A stretch of 64,000 nucleotides of DNA from Botryococcus braunii (Eukaryota > Chlorophyta > Trebouxiophyceae). A program made the position numbers and the translations under genes. Position 1 is the stretch's first letter. Every line of letters begins with the position of its first letter. This document shows, in pieces, positions 1 through 12,700 of this stretch. The stretch is taken from the NCBI GenBank assembly GCA_002005505.1, contig KV908377.1:215001-279000 (forward strand), read 5' to 3'. The notes beneath the pieces were generated by a model. That model was not told the origin of the DNA. It searched no databases and worked only from the letters and a program-made list of their open reading frames with translations.

Positions 1-106
1 CAACTAAATGCAGCACATGCCCCCAGCTGCTCAGACTGCTAGGGCATCTCCCAACTAAATGCAGCAAATCCCCCTAGCTGCACTGAGTGCTCAGGCTTCT
101 CCCAAC

Positions 107-255
107 CTGGCTGGGAGTCAGTGAAGTTTACAGGGCAGGATGCGGGTGGAGGTGGGGGAGGCCTGGGCGGTGCCGGCGGCTTCAGAGGCGCTGGTGGCGG
201 AGAAGGGGGCTTTGGTGGCTGCGGCGCGGGTGGGAGTCCCGGTGGGGGGGGCGGA
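107..255 (-). CDS. Gene A exon: Pro-rich linker 2
   Basis: This 149-bp exon has an acceptor GATGCAG/TCC and a donor CCAG/GTTGGG. It encodes about 50 residues dominated by PPP, PKPP and PAPP runs ending in ASCPVNFTDSQPG. Length and phase (2 to 1) equal those of the homologous exons at 47608-47756 and 52182-52330. It is read here on the minus strand and would join L1 to an L2 exon beyond the left edge. Confidence 0.75.
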
Positions 256-3227
256 CTGCATCCAGGCCACCCGCCTTCAAATTCCCACTTTCTCATTTCT
301 GAGCGGCTCGACATTTACATAACGAGGAAGCAGCTGGTGTTTTGATGGGGAATCAGCAAGGAAGCAGCAGATGTTCTGACATTGCAGTAGCAAGGGAGCA
401 GCTGATGTTTTGACATTGCAATAGCGAGGAAGCAGCTGATGTTTTGATGGTAAAAAAGCGAAGAAGCAGCTGATGTCTTGATGGTAAAAGAACGAGGAAG
501 CAGCTGATGTTCTGATGTTAAAAGAACGAATTAGCAGCTGATGTTTTTGACAGTGAAATAGCAGAGAAGCAGCTGATGGCTTGACAGTGAATTAGCGAGG
601 AAGGAGCTGATGTTCTGACAGTGGAGTAGAGAGGAGCAGGAGCTGGAGGAGAGCCAGCAACAGCATGCGTGATCTCTTATGCAGGGAATCAAGAAGGCTG
701 ACGAGTAGCGAGATCCAGAAAAGGCGAAGGAGAGTCAGGGCAGGCACACGTGCATGGAGATGACTTCCAGTGGCGCGCACTGCCACATGCCTTGGCTTTT
801 GACTGCATGTTGGAACATTCACCAACCACAGCCAAACACGCTATTCAACAACGCTTGCAACTGCCACTTCTCAAGGAGGACCCAGTGATACCTAGGTTGC
901 TGCCAACGCCACAACATGGATTCTGTAATACTAAAAATAGGGGAACTATGGAACTACGGGACAGCTTCAAACCGGGATTATCATGTTGCCACAAGAATGC
1001 ACGTTCCGTAGCGCGCCTGACCTCGTCAAGGGGACTGCAGGGGTATGAAATACTTGGGAAAGCGTGTACCTGCATTGCGCCGGAGGCACGTATATGCAGA
1101 CCTGCCGGCTGTCGGTCAAGCGAACGCCGCAAGCCACCGGAATGTCAACAAAACTGCTGACGTTGTTCGAGCAGCCCATCATGATTTTGAGGGGCTCCAG
1201 CGCCTCGGCAGTCAAAAAGGGTCCGCTGCCGTCCGCAAGGAGTGAAACCCCTAGCGCAGAGGAGCTCGAACTCGCAGTAGAAGAAAGTGAATTCCCCTTC
1301 ATCAGGTCTCCCAGGGCCTTTGCCACAGAAGGCCGTACCGCAACCGGGGTCTGGGAGGTGAGGTACGGGGGAGAGGAGATGGGCATAACTCGCTCTGGGG
1401 CTCCCAGCAGGCCAGCAAAGGGCTGGCTGGGTTGACCAACCGGCGCGGCGACCTTTTCGAGTCCGGCAAAGCTCGACAGGTCGGGGTTGAACTCAGCAAA
1501 AATGATTGTTGGAGGGCATGTCAGCCCCGAAAAGGAGGTCATGTTGGTGAAAGCAGTGCTGAACACATCGATGAAGGTGCCCAGGGGCCCTGCAAAGAGC
1601 TGGTACAGGCTGCTGAGCCCTGGGAGCGCCGTCAGCATGCGCTTGCTTTCCTGGTTGAATTCCAGGACTTCGACGGAGATGCCCTGGACGAGGCTTGTGA
1701 GGAAGACGGGCGCGATGGGTGTGGGGATTGGAAGTCTGGAGTCATCAATGAAGTGGTAGACATACACTGTCAGAGGGTTGTTCAGTATCTGCACTGACTC
1801 GAGCCCCAGGTTTTGGAGCCATTTCCCCATGTTGGCTTCGTAGGCGCCTGCCGAAAGATTCTTGGCATTGAAAAAGTACAGGTTGAGGCGAGCGTTCAGT
1901 ACCCCGCACACCTGCTGGTACAGTGTGATTGGGTTGGTACAGTTCCCCGTCACCGTCTGCTGCTGACCTCCGATGTCCTGGCTTGTGAAACGCACCTCAC
2001 AGGTCTTGTCGCCGAAGTCAGAGACTTGGATGACCTGAGAGGTTGTGCCACAGACTGCAAGGAAGGCACCCGTCAACGTCTGAAACCGAATTGAAATTGC
2101 CTCACTCTGGAAATTTGAGCTCAGGCAGCCTCCAATCTGAGATTCAAGCCTAGATAGCTTTCCTGTAGGTTCCAAAGTGAGATTGACAAGGATGGCAATG
2201 TTCCCCGCCACCGCTGGTGGCACAAAGCAGGCGAATTTTGAGAGTCAAGTGTGGATAAAGCCAGCCAATCACGCTATACAAAGGATGGCAACCAATCGCA
2301 GAAGTTCAAAGCAGTGGCATTGAGATCAACTGCAACTCCTGATCATCCCACTGTGTGGAGGCAACCACACCTGGGCTAGCAGCAAAGGTCTTTGGACAGA
2401 CTGCAGGTGGGGGTGGCGCTGGGGGTGGAGGGGGAAAGGGTGGAGGGTGAGGGGGCGGAAGGCTGGCCGGTGGTGGTGGTGGATTTGCCCCAGGTGGCGG
2501 CGATGCTGGCCTGCCAGGTGGCGGCAATGGTGGCCTGCCCGCTGGGGGAGAAGGTGCCCTGCCAACATGAAAGCATCCTGTGATGTACAAAAGACCAGAT
2601 TTTCGGAGTGGGAGATTAGCAGCATGCGATGGCCTTAATGAGATGATCAGAACATGTTGTACAAGTAGATGCCAGTGCCATGTCAGAGGTTATGTCCCAT
2701 GACCGGTATTTCCAACCTCATGGCCTCTACTACATGCACAATGACCAAGGATAAGATATAAATCTGATTACTATTCTCTTCTGAGGTGATTTGTGCCTCC
2801 CCTGACCGCTTCCCTTGACCCAAATGTTGTGCAATATTTGCTAGTCCGTCTACAAGGCACAGTTTACTGCACTGCAATCGATTGCTCTCTGTTCGCGGTC
2901 CTAAAGTTAAGAAAGTACGTACGAGACGCCGGAGACTTTGCAAAGTCCCAGCGGCTCGTTCGCATTGCCAGGTTTATAGACCTCGCCCGAAGCGCAGCAG
3001 GCGCGACAGTCATTTCCTCTCCAGCTGCAAATGTAGAAACACGACGGGTCGGCACTGTCAGCTACCACGGAAAATGTATCGGGGCAGTTCTCATAGCTCT
3101 GGGAACAATTCTTCCCGTTCTTAATCGCTCGGAGAATGGTGCCGGCCCCCTTCAAACCCTCAAACTCAATGTTGAAGGTTGCAATTCCGCCCCACGCAAC
3201 CGAGGCGAGAATGCACAAGAAGATCCC
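107..3227 (-). CDS. Gene A: modular secreted Pro-rich/L-domain protein, 3' end off window
   Basis: Four exons are seen on the minus strand: Cys-rich 3227-2923, Pro-rich 2558-2371, L1 domain 2054-1070 and Pro-rich 255-107. Each is bounded by AG and GT, and the phases (2, 1, 2, 1) join into one open frame. The Cys-rich exon opens with a hydrophobic stretch (FLCILASVAWG), probably the end of a signal peptide. The initiating exon was not found. By analogy with gene B an L2 domain exon and two short Cys exons should lie left of the window. Pro-rich linkers, sequons (NMTS, NVSS) and paired cysteines suggest a secreted wall or matrix glycoprotein. No frameshift is seen, so this copy may be functional. 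Confidence 0.72.
320..625. repeat. 34-bp intronic minisatellite, about nine units
   Basis: CAGCTGATG recurs at 331, 365, 398, 433, 467, 501, 535, 570 and 604, a period of about 34 bp. It lies in the intron between L1 and Pro-rich linker 2 of gene A. The equivalent introns of genes B and B2 hold only a few units (about 47440-47570 and 52010-52140). The rest of the 256-1069 intron shows no gene. Confidence 0.8.
1070..2054 (-). CDS. Gene A exon: L1 domain
   Basis: This single 985-bp exon (phase 1 to 2) encodes about 328 residues, from VCGTT to PPAQCR. Shared landmarks with L1 of genes B, B2 and C are DFGDKTCEV, LYQQVCG, EANMGKWLQNLGLES, ALPGLSSLYQLFAG, the sequon NMTSFSGLTCPP, SFAGLE, GSGPFLTAEALEPLKIMMGCSNN, IPVACG and VPPAQC. 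The repeated LPGL, SFSGL and FAGLE segments recall receptor L-domain or LRR-like beta-helices, but that assignment is tentative. Extracellular location is inferred from cysteines, sequons and Pro-rich neighbours. The coding frame is open throughout. Confidence 0.75.
2371..2558 (-). CDS. Gene A exon: Pro-rich linker 1
   Basis: This 188-bp exon follows acceptor TTGGCAG/GGC and ends CCCAG/GTGTGG. It encodes PPAGRPPLPPPGRP-type repeats, then PPPPP runs and the constant tail AVCPKTFAASPG. It is 33 bp longer than the gene B and C versions (155 bp), a difference of whole codons, so phase 2 to 1 is kept. Confidence 0.73.
2923..3227 (-). CDS. Gene A exon: signal-peptide end plus Cys-rich head
   Basis: This 305-bp exon begins after TACGCAG and ends at donor GTACGT. 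It encodes GIFLCILASVAWGG (hydrophobic), then FNIEFEGLKGAGTILRAIKNG and a cysteine cluster (NCSQSYENCPDTF, SCFYICSWRGNDCRACC). The same exon is at 44479-44782 and 62094-62398. It probably carries the end of the secretion signal and a small disulfide domain of unknown function. Confidence 0.7.
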
Positions 3228-3485
3228 CTGCGTACAAAATCATTAAAGAGTCACCCAAGAACTAGTTGACGCACAAAGTAAGTTCCGTGATGGTAACTTT
3301 CGAACCTGTGAGGCAGGGCTCATTTTAATAATTATGAAAGCTCAAAGTCTAGTTGTCACATGTACGAATGTACACTTGGATTGCGGTGGGGCAGGGTCCA
3401 CCAATTTAAAATCCTTAGTCTGACTACCAACTAGTTCCGGTTTGCGAGACAGCCGGACATTTCCGGCAAGGAAGGGGTGAATGCT

Positions 3486-3677
3486 TCAAGCCACCCGAAC
3501 TAATAAGCCCTTTCTGCATGAAGGTGGTGCAGTAACATAGACGAAATAGTTTGGGGTTGACAGGCAGGATAAGCATGTATTCCGGGTACTGTGCACTGGT
3601 TTGTGTGTCTGCACGGCGTACAGCCAGCCAGGATTTGAAATAGGGTCGCCGACTCGGCGACGCCGAGTCGCCGTCAT
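3486..3677 (-). other. Conserved segment upstream of gene A
   Basis: This stretch is homologous to 44051-44283 and 61691-61930, always about 200-300 bp upstream of the Cys-rich exon. Read in the gene direction it encodes NPGWLYAVQTHKPVHS, then TPNYFVYVTAPPSC. Read the other way it is also largely open. It may be a 5' exon, promoter DNA or an old repeat shared by duplication. It starts beside GC-rich palindromic DNA (3650-3677). Confidence 0.4.
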
Positions 3678-3804
3678 CGAAAAGTGGTCCTCGAGTGGTT
3701 AGGTGGAGGCCACGGACATCCGGGGATCACTGATAACGTATTAGCACCGCACTTTGTTTTTCACCGCTTGCCCCTATGGGGGACCGCTAGTAGGGGCCCG
3801 CCAC

Positions 3805-4416
3805 CAGGGTACGACAGGGCCCTAAAATTCCCTTCGGGTGGCACGAATAGATCGTGCGGGTGGCACGGTGCCCACTGGCCCACTGGCACCCGACTGTCGG
3901 CAGTGAAAATGACGGTTTTTGCACGGGGTGCCCGCAAAAACCCAGGCAAAAAATGTGGGGGTGTGCCAATTTGCGTCCCGCATGCTTAAACTTGGGGCTC
4001 CTGCCGATTTGTAGATGCTCACAACCACTCTCAATGAGTCCTCATGCACTTAAAACGAAAATCAGGGAGTTTTGGCATATGGTACACCACAAACCAATGT
4101 GAAAACGGCAAAGGAGGCATCACGTTCAACGTTGAAGGCAATTCCACGGGTTCAACATATATGTCATGATCACTCTAACATGAGATACTCTTGCTTGGTG
4201 CATATTTTCTGTTGAACCCGTATTGCCTTGCAGATAAGGCGCGGGTCCCCCCCCCCCCCCCCCCGGTAGAAGGACCTTGCAATTGCAAGCAAACGCTGCA
4301 AAACGTGCGGCGTTTATCTCCCAAAATGGCACGTTCCAGATATTTTATGGGCCCCGCATGCCAAGCCCAATCCCCGTATACGTACGTACGGTCCCCGCAC
4401 GGGTTGTCGTACCCTG
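3805..4416. mobile_element. hAT-type MITE, 612 bp
   Basis: The ends are perfect 12-bp inverted repeats, CAGGGTACGACA at 3805-3816 and its complement at 4405-4416. They are flanked by a perfect 8-bp duplication CCCGCCAC at 3797-3804 and 4417-4424. CAGGG ends and an 8-bp target duplication are hAT hallmarks. There is no transposase frame, so the element is non-autonomous. A run of about 17 C lies near 4248-4264. Confidence 0.85.
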
Positions 4417-4780
4417 CCCGCCACCCCCCTGGGCCAGTTGTTCTCAAGTCCCTCTTCCACAGTTCATTTGGCACGCTGACTTGCGTGCGCTTGTATCATT
4501 CATATGATGCATCTCGGATGCATTCCAGGCTCATGCAGACTTCCCACCGAAAGGCGATGACTTTTCCCTCCCCCCCCCCCTTTTCTTTGCTCCGTTGTGT
4601 CTCCAGTCAATCGGCTACCTCACGTGGTCCGTTGTTGTTTTGCTTAGGCTAGCGAGCGTACGCGTGTTGTGGACATTGTATCATGCCCTGTTGGCTGGAC
4701 AGATGAACTTCTTGTTCTTTCACAAGAGTGGCATAAAAAGAACTAGCACAACGTTCAACGATTAGAACCTGCAGGACAGC
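4417..4780. other. Unassigned spacer
   Basis: Between the MITE duplication and the Copia-3 LTR nothing is recognised beyond a short C run at 4568-4580. No supported frame. Confidence 0.5.
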
Positions 4781-5480
4781 TGTTAGGTTATGGGCTGGCG
4801 TATGCCCTGTATGGTGCCGACACGGAGGGTGCTTAATCGGGGTCACTCTGTCCTGTATGTGTGTAGTAGAGCAGTGACACATGTGCAGCAAAGACTGATT
4901 GGCAATTGTGTGATAAGCACCCGGAGTGCCTTTGTAGTTCCACGCAAGTGTATTACATTCTCTCTCTGTTCCTAACTTGACGACGTGATTCAACCTATAG
5001 TTGGCTAACCTTACCCGCTCATAGGGCGATTAATTAAGATTATAACATTGTCCGATGACACAAACCCAATCACATATTAACAGCATGTCTCTGATTGTTC
5101 CGAATTGCACTTTCCTAGCTGGTTCTAATATAATTCGTGATCAGGTTACCTGTATGGTGCCGACACGGAGGGCGCTTAGTCGGGGTCACTCTCTACTGTA
5201 TGTGTGTAGTAGAGCAGTGACACATGTGCAGCAAAGACTGATTGCCAACTGTGTGATAAGCACGTGCACCCGGAGTGCCTTTGTAGTTCCAACCAAGTGC
5301 CTTGCCTATCCGTGCCCGCACCTCCAAACCCTTGCTTGACAAACGTGTCTGGAAACTACATTACCTCCTAGTATGTTCCCAATGTACCTTATGTCTGAAA
5401 GTACTTTCACCGGTACGCACTCACAAGGCCACAATTACTCCTCTGAGGGAAAGGCACATAATACATTCTATCACCCAACA
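4781..5480 (-). repeat. Copia-3 3' LTR
   Basis: 700 bp, TG..CA, beginning TGTTGGGTGATAG right after polypurine tract GGCAAGGGGAAG (5492-5481) and ending CATAACCTAACA. It contains a direct repeat of about 146 bp (complement of roughly 5150-5298 and 4807-4950). Confidence 0.82.
4807..5149 (-). other. Candidate intron inside the Copia-3 LTR
   Basis: On the minus strand the first repeat copy ends CCATACAG/GTAACC at 5149 and the second ends CCATACAG at 4807, followed by GGCATACGCC. The 343-bp segment is therefore GT..AG bounded. The same layout recurs in three other LTR families here. Confidence 0.45.
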
Positions 5481-6893
5481 CTTCCCCTTGCCTTTTCCTC
5501 AAAAGAACTTGGCCAAACCGAGAGAGTCACGGTGTCCCTAGAATACCTGCCTAGTTGCGGCTTGGTGAAGATGTCAGCCACATTCCTGGCAGAATACCTA
5601 ATATCTACCTGCCCCTTTGCAATAGCTTCCCTTGCAAAGTGAAAGCTCACTGCAATGTGCTTTGTGTGCTTAGAATACACGGGATTCATGAGGTGGTTGA
5701 TGCACCCTTGGTTGTCACAATGGATCTTCACTACCCATGGCAACACCCCAATTTCCTCCAAAAAAAACCTCTCAGCCAATTTGCTTCCTTCACACATGTG
5801 CTAGCAGCCATGAATTCAGCCTCCACAGTAGATCTGGCAACAGCAGGCTGCTTTTTACTTCCCCACACTACGGCTCCTCCAAACACAGTAAGGACAATTG
5901 TAAAGCCGGACGTGGAGAAGCGGTGGTCCTGATCACCACCGTAGTCTGCATCTACATAGCCCTCTAATTCTGTTCCTTTTCCACCAAGGAGCAGAACCAG
6001 TTCTCTCGTCCCCTTCAGATACTTCAGCACACGGATTGCTCATTCCAATGTGCTGTGGTGGGTGACATACGATACCGAGAGAGCACTCACACTGCCTGAG
6101 CAATATCAGGGCGAGTGGTATTGGCTATGTATAGCAAAGACCCTACCAGCTCACAGTACCGGTGACCAGGAGGCAGAAGGCTCCCTGCACCAATACTATC
6201 ACTCCGATCCCTAGGAGCAGGCCTCTGAGACGTTACAAAATCCTTCGTCATTGGGGTGTCAGGTCCCGTTGACTCCAGATCCAGCCCGAATTTCTCCACA
6301 AGACCATCAATCTTGGGAATGCAACTCAGTGAGATCAGACCTTTATCCCTATCTCTCATCACCTGGCAGCCCAAGAAATCCTTCACTTCTCCCAGATCAT
6401 GGATGTTGAATTCTTTCTTGAGCAAGCCCTTAACTCGATCAATCTCACTCATTCCCTTTGACACAATCAAAAGATCATCCACATAGATCAGCACATAGGA
6501 CTTCCCTCCATCTACTGAACACTTGACATAAACTCCTGCATCACTCTTACACACCTCATACCCCATGACTTCCAACTTGTCATTCAGGGTCTTGTGCCAG
6601 GCACGTGGAGCTTGCTTTAGGCCATAAAGGGCCTTCTTCAGGCGGCACACGGTGTTGCGATCACCATTTTCAAAACCAGGAGCTTGGGTGACATACACCG
6701 CTTCTTATCCGTCTCCCCCCCCCCCCCTCTCGGGAGCCGCCCGCCCGTGGCTCCCGGATCGTACCGCCTCTTACCGGCAATTCTGGGACTCCCCGAGGAG
6801 AGGACGTTCTTCTAGCTCCCCATTCAAGAATGCTGTCTTTACATCCACTTGGTGGATTTCAAGACCCTCTCTGGTAGCTACTGACAGCAGTGC
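5481..6893 (-). pseudogene. Copia-3 RT and RNase H remnant
   Basis: RT motifs [19 protein letters not shown] and YVDDLLIV are readable (6698-6087), with RNase H parts FVDADYGGDQDH-like (6030-5731) and KIHCDNQGCINHL, ARNVADIFTKP (5797-5500). The frame changes at an A-run near 5760 and near 6045, and a stop interrupts AQAV near 6090. The upstream RT part continues at 9746 beyond the inserted chromovirus. Not functional. Confidence 0.85.
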
Positions 6894-7192
6894 TGTAACA
6901 GGAATAGTCGCGTGTTATAGGAAAAGGACCGGACCACGAGGATTTGGACCTCCATAAAGGTCCCTTCGTGAGTTATGGCCCTCCACGCCAAGAAGTGGCT
7001 GCTTCACGCGCCAAGGGAGTGACCCCTCACTTGACAGGGCGCATTGGCGATGGAGAGAGAGGGACACTTAGAAAAGGATAGAACAATGTTTTGGCAGAGG
7101 AAGGACCGGGCCGGACTCGACGGGTACTGAGGTGGAGCCCAAACAATTTGTAACCATTGTTTTCACATCCTTTGACCGTTTCTTTTGCATCA
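6894..7192 (+). repeat. Chromovirus 5' LTR
   Basis: 299 bp, about 93-95 percent alike by eye to the 3' LTR, with small indels. Begins TGTAACAGGAATAG. Confidence 0.9.
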
Positions 7193-7193
7193 C

Positions 7194-7211
7194 TGGTATC
7201 GGCGAGAGGGG
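7194..7211 (+). promoter_or_regulatory. Chromovirus primer binding site
   Basis: TGGTATCGGCGAGAGGGG starts 1 bp after the LTR. TGGTATC complements a tRNA 3' end (GATACCA); the tRNA was not identified. Confidence 0.6.
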
Positions 7212-7445
7212 CAAATTTTGAGCTCCTCTCGTTGAAAGAACCTCACTTAGCCGGGGCCCACGTCCGAGCCCTAAGTCGGGCCCAGGTTGGGGTTCAGGCG
7301 TCGGTTCAGGCTAGGGAAGGGCCCCTGGGGGAGCACTCTCCCCTTGTCGGAGTAGGAGCGATGGGGGTTGGGGAGGCTGCAGACTCCACCACCCTACCCA
7401 CGCCGATGGATGGGTTGAGGGGATGGGTAAGGGTCTTAAGTGACG

Positions 7446-8844
7446 CATATGAGATAGATGATTGGCTCCATCGTAAACAAAACCGCCGCAAGTTAAGCTT
7501 CCATAATGGCTTGTGGAAGCGCGGTGTGCGCATTTACGTTCCCTCACACCATATGAGTTCTGGCGGTGAAGAACGTAACCTTCGGAGAGAAATCTTGGAA
7601 AATTTGCATGGACCACCTATAGTTGGTCATCCAGGGAGGGACAGGACCCTCGAATGAGTTCAATGTGCCTGGTGGTGGCCAGGGATGGCCTCAGATGTGG
7701 CTGGCTTTTTGGCCCAATGTGACTCGTGTCAGCGTGTCAAAGCCCTAGCACACTTACCTGTAGGGTTACTACACCCTCTAGAAATACCTGACAGAAAGTG
7801 GCAATCAATGTCTATGGACCTAATAACTGGACTGCCAAGAACTAAGGAAGGATATGATGCTATCTGGGTTGCTGTTGATAGGTTGTCAAAGTATGCGCAC
7901 TTGCTCCGACGACCACTGACGCAAGTGCAGTGAGTGATTGCTCAACATGTTACGGACCCGGGTCTTCACCTTGCATGGGTTTCCCACTCACATTGTGCCA
8001 GACAGAGATCCTAGGTGGGTGGGTCGCTTCTGTCAAGAGCTCTTTCGGTTGACCGGTTGTCGCTCTGCGCTATCTACAGCGTTTCATCTGCAGACCGACG
8101 GTCAAACTGAACGAATTAATGGGATCTTGGAGGACTACTTGCGTCACTACGTCACTGGAAGACACAACGACTGGGATGAACATTTGTGAGAGGCTGAGTT
8201 TTCTTACAACAACACTTTTCAGCAATCAATTAACACTACTCCATTTATGTTGAACTTCGGTCAGGAAGCCATGATTCCCTTCCAGGAAGTCTATGAAGGT
8301 GTGAAAGATGCTCCTATTTTGAAAATAGGCCAACCTGTCCTCCTCTCAACAAAGAATCTGCAATTCAAGCATACTCGGACAAGAAAACTCTTACCTCGGT
8401 TTATTGGGCCTTTTCCCATCGTACAAGAGGTATCATCGGTAGCTTTCAGAATTAGGCTTCCAAACACTCTGAGGGTTCATGATGTCTTCCATGTTTCTAT
8501 GCTTAAGCCTTACAAGGAAGGTGGGATCGGTACAACCTCCTCCTCTACCTGAGTCTATTGATGGAGAAGAGGCCTATGAGGTCGAGGCTGTGCTAGCCTA
8601 TAGGGAACGAAAGTTACCAGGTCGGAAAACTGCGCGGGAATATCTTGTAAAGTGGACCGGTTATGAGGATATTCATAATGCTTGGGAGCCAGAAGATAAC
8701 TTAGAACACGCTAGGGAGGCGTTACAGCGGTACTGGGATTTAACCACAGAGAACAGGCCGGGACAAAAAGAAAAGGTGGACAAGAAACTTAAAGGACATG
8801 GTAAAAATGATCAGAAGCAGTGGAAGCGCGCTACGCGCGCTTAG
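7446..8844 (+). pseudogene. Chromovirus integrase and chromodomain remnant
   Basis: In order: the H2C2 zinc part (HGPPIVGHPG, CDSCQRVK), the catalytic core (SMDLITGLP, PDRDPRW, QTDGQTERINGILEDY, giving the D, D and E positions), GPFPIVQEVSSVAFRIRLP, then a chromodomain (YLVKWTGYEDIHNAWEPEDNL). The frame is broken by TGA at 7655, a frameshift near 7933, TGA at 8187 and a frameshift near 8530. Chromodomains of this family bind methylated histone H3 and steer integration. This copy cannot make a full protein. Confidence 0.88.
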
Positions 8845-9418
8845 TGCTCTGGCAGGTCGGGTCGGCCCCTCGGTGCGTCCTTGGGCCACCTTGGAAGCTC
8901 TAAGGTTGGCTCTTAGAGTGTACCCTGGGGGTATCCCAGTACTAGAGTGCACTCAGATGAATAGGACGTAAGCGGGGTAGAATGTCTACCTCGGGTGCGT
9001 GCGGTGATGGCCGCTCACCCTGGACAGGACTCGTCGAGGTAGGGTATCGTCTACCTCGGGTGCGTGCGGTGCTGACTGCTCACCCTTGTCAGGTTTCGGA
9101 CGTCAATCATGTCATGTCGCGACATCCGTGCTAGCTCGCGCTGTAGCGTAACGCCCGACGCAGATGGGTGGCCCCACTGCCGTTGGGTAGAATTCCTATT
9201 GGACAGGACGGGAGAACTTATGTATGGACGGGACAGGCTTTACATTCTCATACGGACAGGGCTGGACCAAACAGGACAGGACGGGGGTCTGGCATTGGGC
9301 TGGGGACGCCAGACTAGTACCCGCGGACAGGACGTGACAGGACCGTACCTCTGCCAAGTGCGTTAGGTGCTTAGTGTAGTTGTTTAGAGTGAGTCTCCCT
9401 CTTGGCCGTGACGTCCAG
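8845..9418 (+). other. Chromovirus 3' untranslated region
   Basis: No supported frame. Two degenerate copies of TCTACCTCGGGTGCGTGCGG lie at about 8985 and 9050. Several GGACAGGAC-like repeats occur at 9200-9345. Confidence 0.6.
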
Positions 9419-9434
9419 GCTAAGGGGGGGAGGG
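9419..9434 (+). promoter_or_regulatory. Chromovirus polypurine tract
   Basis: An A/G-rich tract with a run of seven or more G abuts the 3' LTR start at 9435, as expected for the plus-strand DNA primer. Confidence 0.8.
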
Positions 9435-9740
9435 TGTAACGGGAATAGTCGCGTGTTATAGGAAAAGGACCGGACCACGAGGATTTGGACCTCCATAAAT
9501 TCAAAGGTCCCTTCGTGAGTTATGGTCCTCCACGCCAAGAAGTGGCTGCGTCACGCGCCAAGGGAGTGACCCCACACTTGACAAGGCGAATTGGCGCTGG
9601 AGAGAGAGAGGGACACTTAGAAAAGGATAGAACAATGTTTTGCAGAGGAAGGACCGGGCCGGACTGGACGGGTACTGAGGTGGAGCCGAAACAATTTTCA
9701 ACCATTGTTTTCGCATCCTTTGACCGTTTCTACTGCATCA
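9435..9740 (+). repeat. Chromovirus 3' LTR
   Basis: 306 bp, TGTAACGGGAATAG to CTACTGCATCA, followed by target duplication AGTGC. Confidence 0.9.
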
Positions 9741-9745
9741 AGTGC

Positions 9746-10489
<744 letters not shown>

Positions 10490-11196
10490 AGCGTGGGTGC
10501 CCCCAGTGGCTCTCAGGAGCACCCTCGCATGGCAGGGGGAGTGAGGCTAATCACGCCAGCCCATCAACAGGCACTCCAGTAAATTTCTGAATGAAGAGGA
10601 TGACCCAGTGGTGGAGTGCATGTCTCCTGGACTGTCTGGTACCTCTTGCAGCTCCCCAGTGGACCACATCAAGTCCAAGGGACCAGTCGGAACTGGATCT
10701 GAAGTCCCCAACAGTCAGGACGGTTCCTCTGCCACACCAGGGACCTCACAGCAGTCATGGTCAGTGCTGGGACAACTCCAAAATGGAGCTAGAGGTGGTG
10801 CTGAAGCGCAATCGCAACTAAACAAACTGCAAAGGGCGGAGGAGGGGGTAAGGCTCCAGGGGAAGTCTCAACATCCACTTCCCCCAAGAACCACCCTCAC
10901 ACGGGAGCACCGCTATGAACAGCGCCAGGCTAGAAGGGACTCAGTAGGGGTCCCCATGCATGACCCTGGCTCAGGCCAGGTACGTGTGAGTGAGCCACCC
11001 ATGGTAGGTCTCCCTGATTTGCAGAGGCAGGTTGAGACAGGGGAAGCTATGCTTGGGGAAGATGTGAGCGATGAGAGTAGTGGGTCAGACGTGCCAGCAG
11101 CAGGGGAAGCAGGTGGCCAACCATGCTTATGGTGTGCAGGCTGACACAGTGGACGTAGCTCAGTCAAGACAGAGTAGTGTGCCCAGGTGTGAGTCC

Positions 11197-11322
<126 letters not shown>

Positions 11323-11405
11323 CTAGAGAGAGAGCTGCTGCTGCTTCCCTCTGCATTGCGGAAGGTGAGAGAATGTAAGGGTGCTGCGCATGAATCTAGC
11401 CGTCA

Positions 11406-11510
<105 letters not shown>

Positions 11511-12076
11511 GAACAGTACCAATAGTGCTGACAGTCATGCTGCACCACAGCATAAGGTACAGAGTGTACCTTCTGTCAGGTTGGGAAAAGTTCATGTGCC
11601 CTCCAACTTGGGGGAAGCCCAACGCTCACCTCAGTGGGAGTTTTGGCAGCAGTCAATGCAAGAAGAGATGGAGTCATTAGACACCCATGAGGTTATGCAA
11701 TATGTGGAAAGACCCCGTGGACAAAAAGTCATTCCTGTTCATTGGAGTTTTTCTAAAAATTAACGATGCACATGGTAATGTCACTCGGTTCAAAGCAAGA
11801 TTGGTTGCCCAGGGTTGCAGACAGATTCCTGGGAGAGATGTTGGTGAGGTTTTTGCGCCTACCAGCAGCTATGGTGCTAGGAGAGCTGTGCTGGCGGTGG
11901 CCGCCACACAGAATCTTGAGATCCACCAAGTGGATATCAAGACTGCCTTTCTCAATGGGGAGCTGGAGGAAGAGGTCTATGTCACCCAACCACCAGGATT
12001 TGAGAACGGCAACACGAGGGTTGTGTGCAAGCTCAGGAAGGCACTCTACGGTCTGAAACAAGCCCCACGGGCTTGG

Positions 12077-12695
<619 letters not shown>

Positions 12696-12700
12696 CTTGG

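Larger units (their letters stand above)
6894..9740 (+). mobile_element. Truncated Ty3 chromovirus with intact ends
   Basis: LTRs at 6894-7192 and 9435-9740 begin TGTAAC and end GCATCA. The target duplication AGTGC lies at 6889-6893 and 9741-9745, inside Copia-3 RT. A primer site TGGTATC starts at 7194 and a polypurine tract precedes the 3' LTR. Only the integrase C-terminal two-thirds and chromodomain remain; gag, protease, RT and RNase H are gone, so the copy must have moved in trans or been deleted later. Confidence 0.92.
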
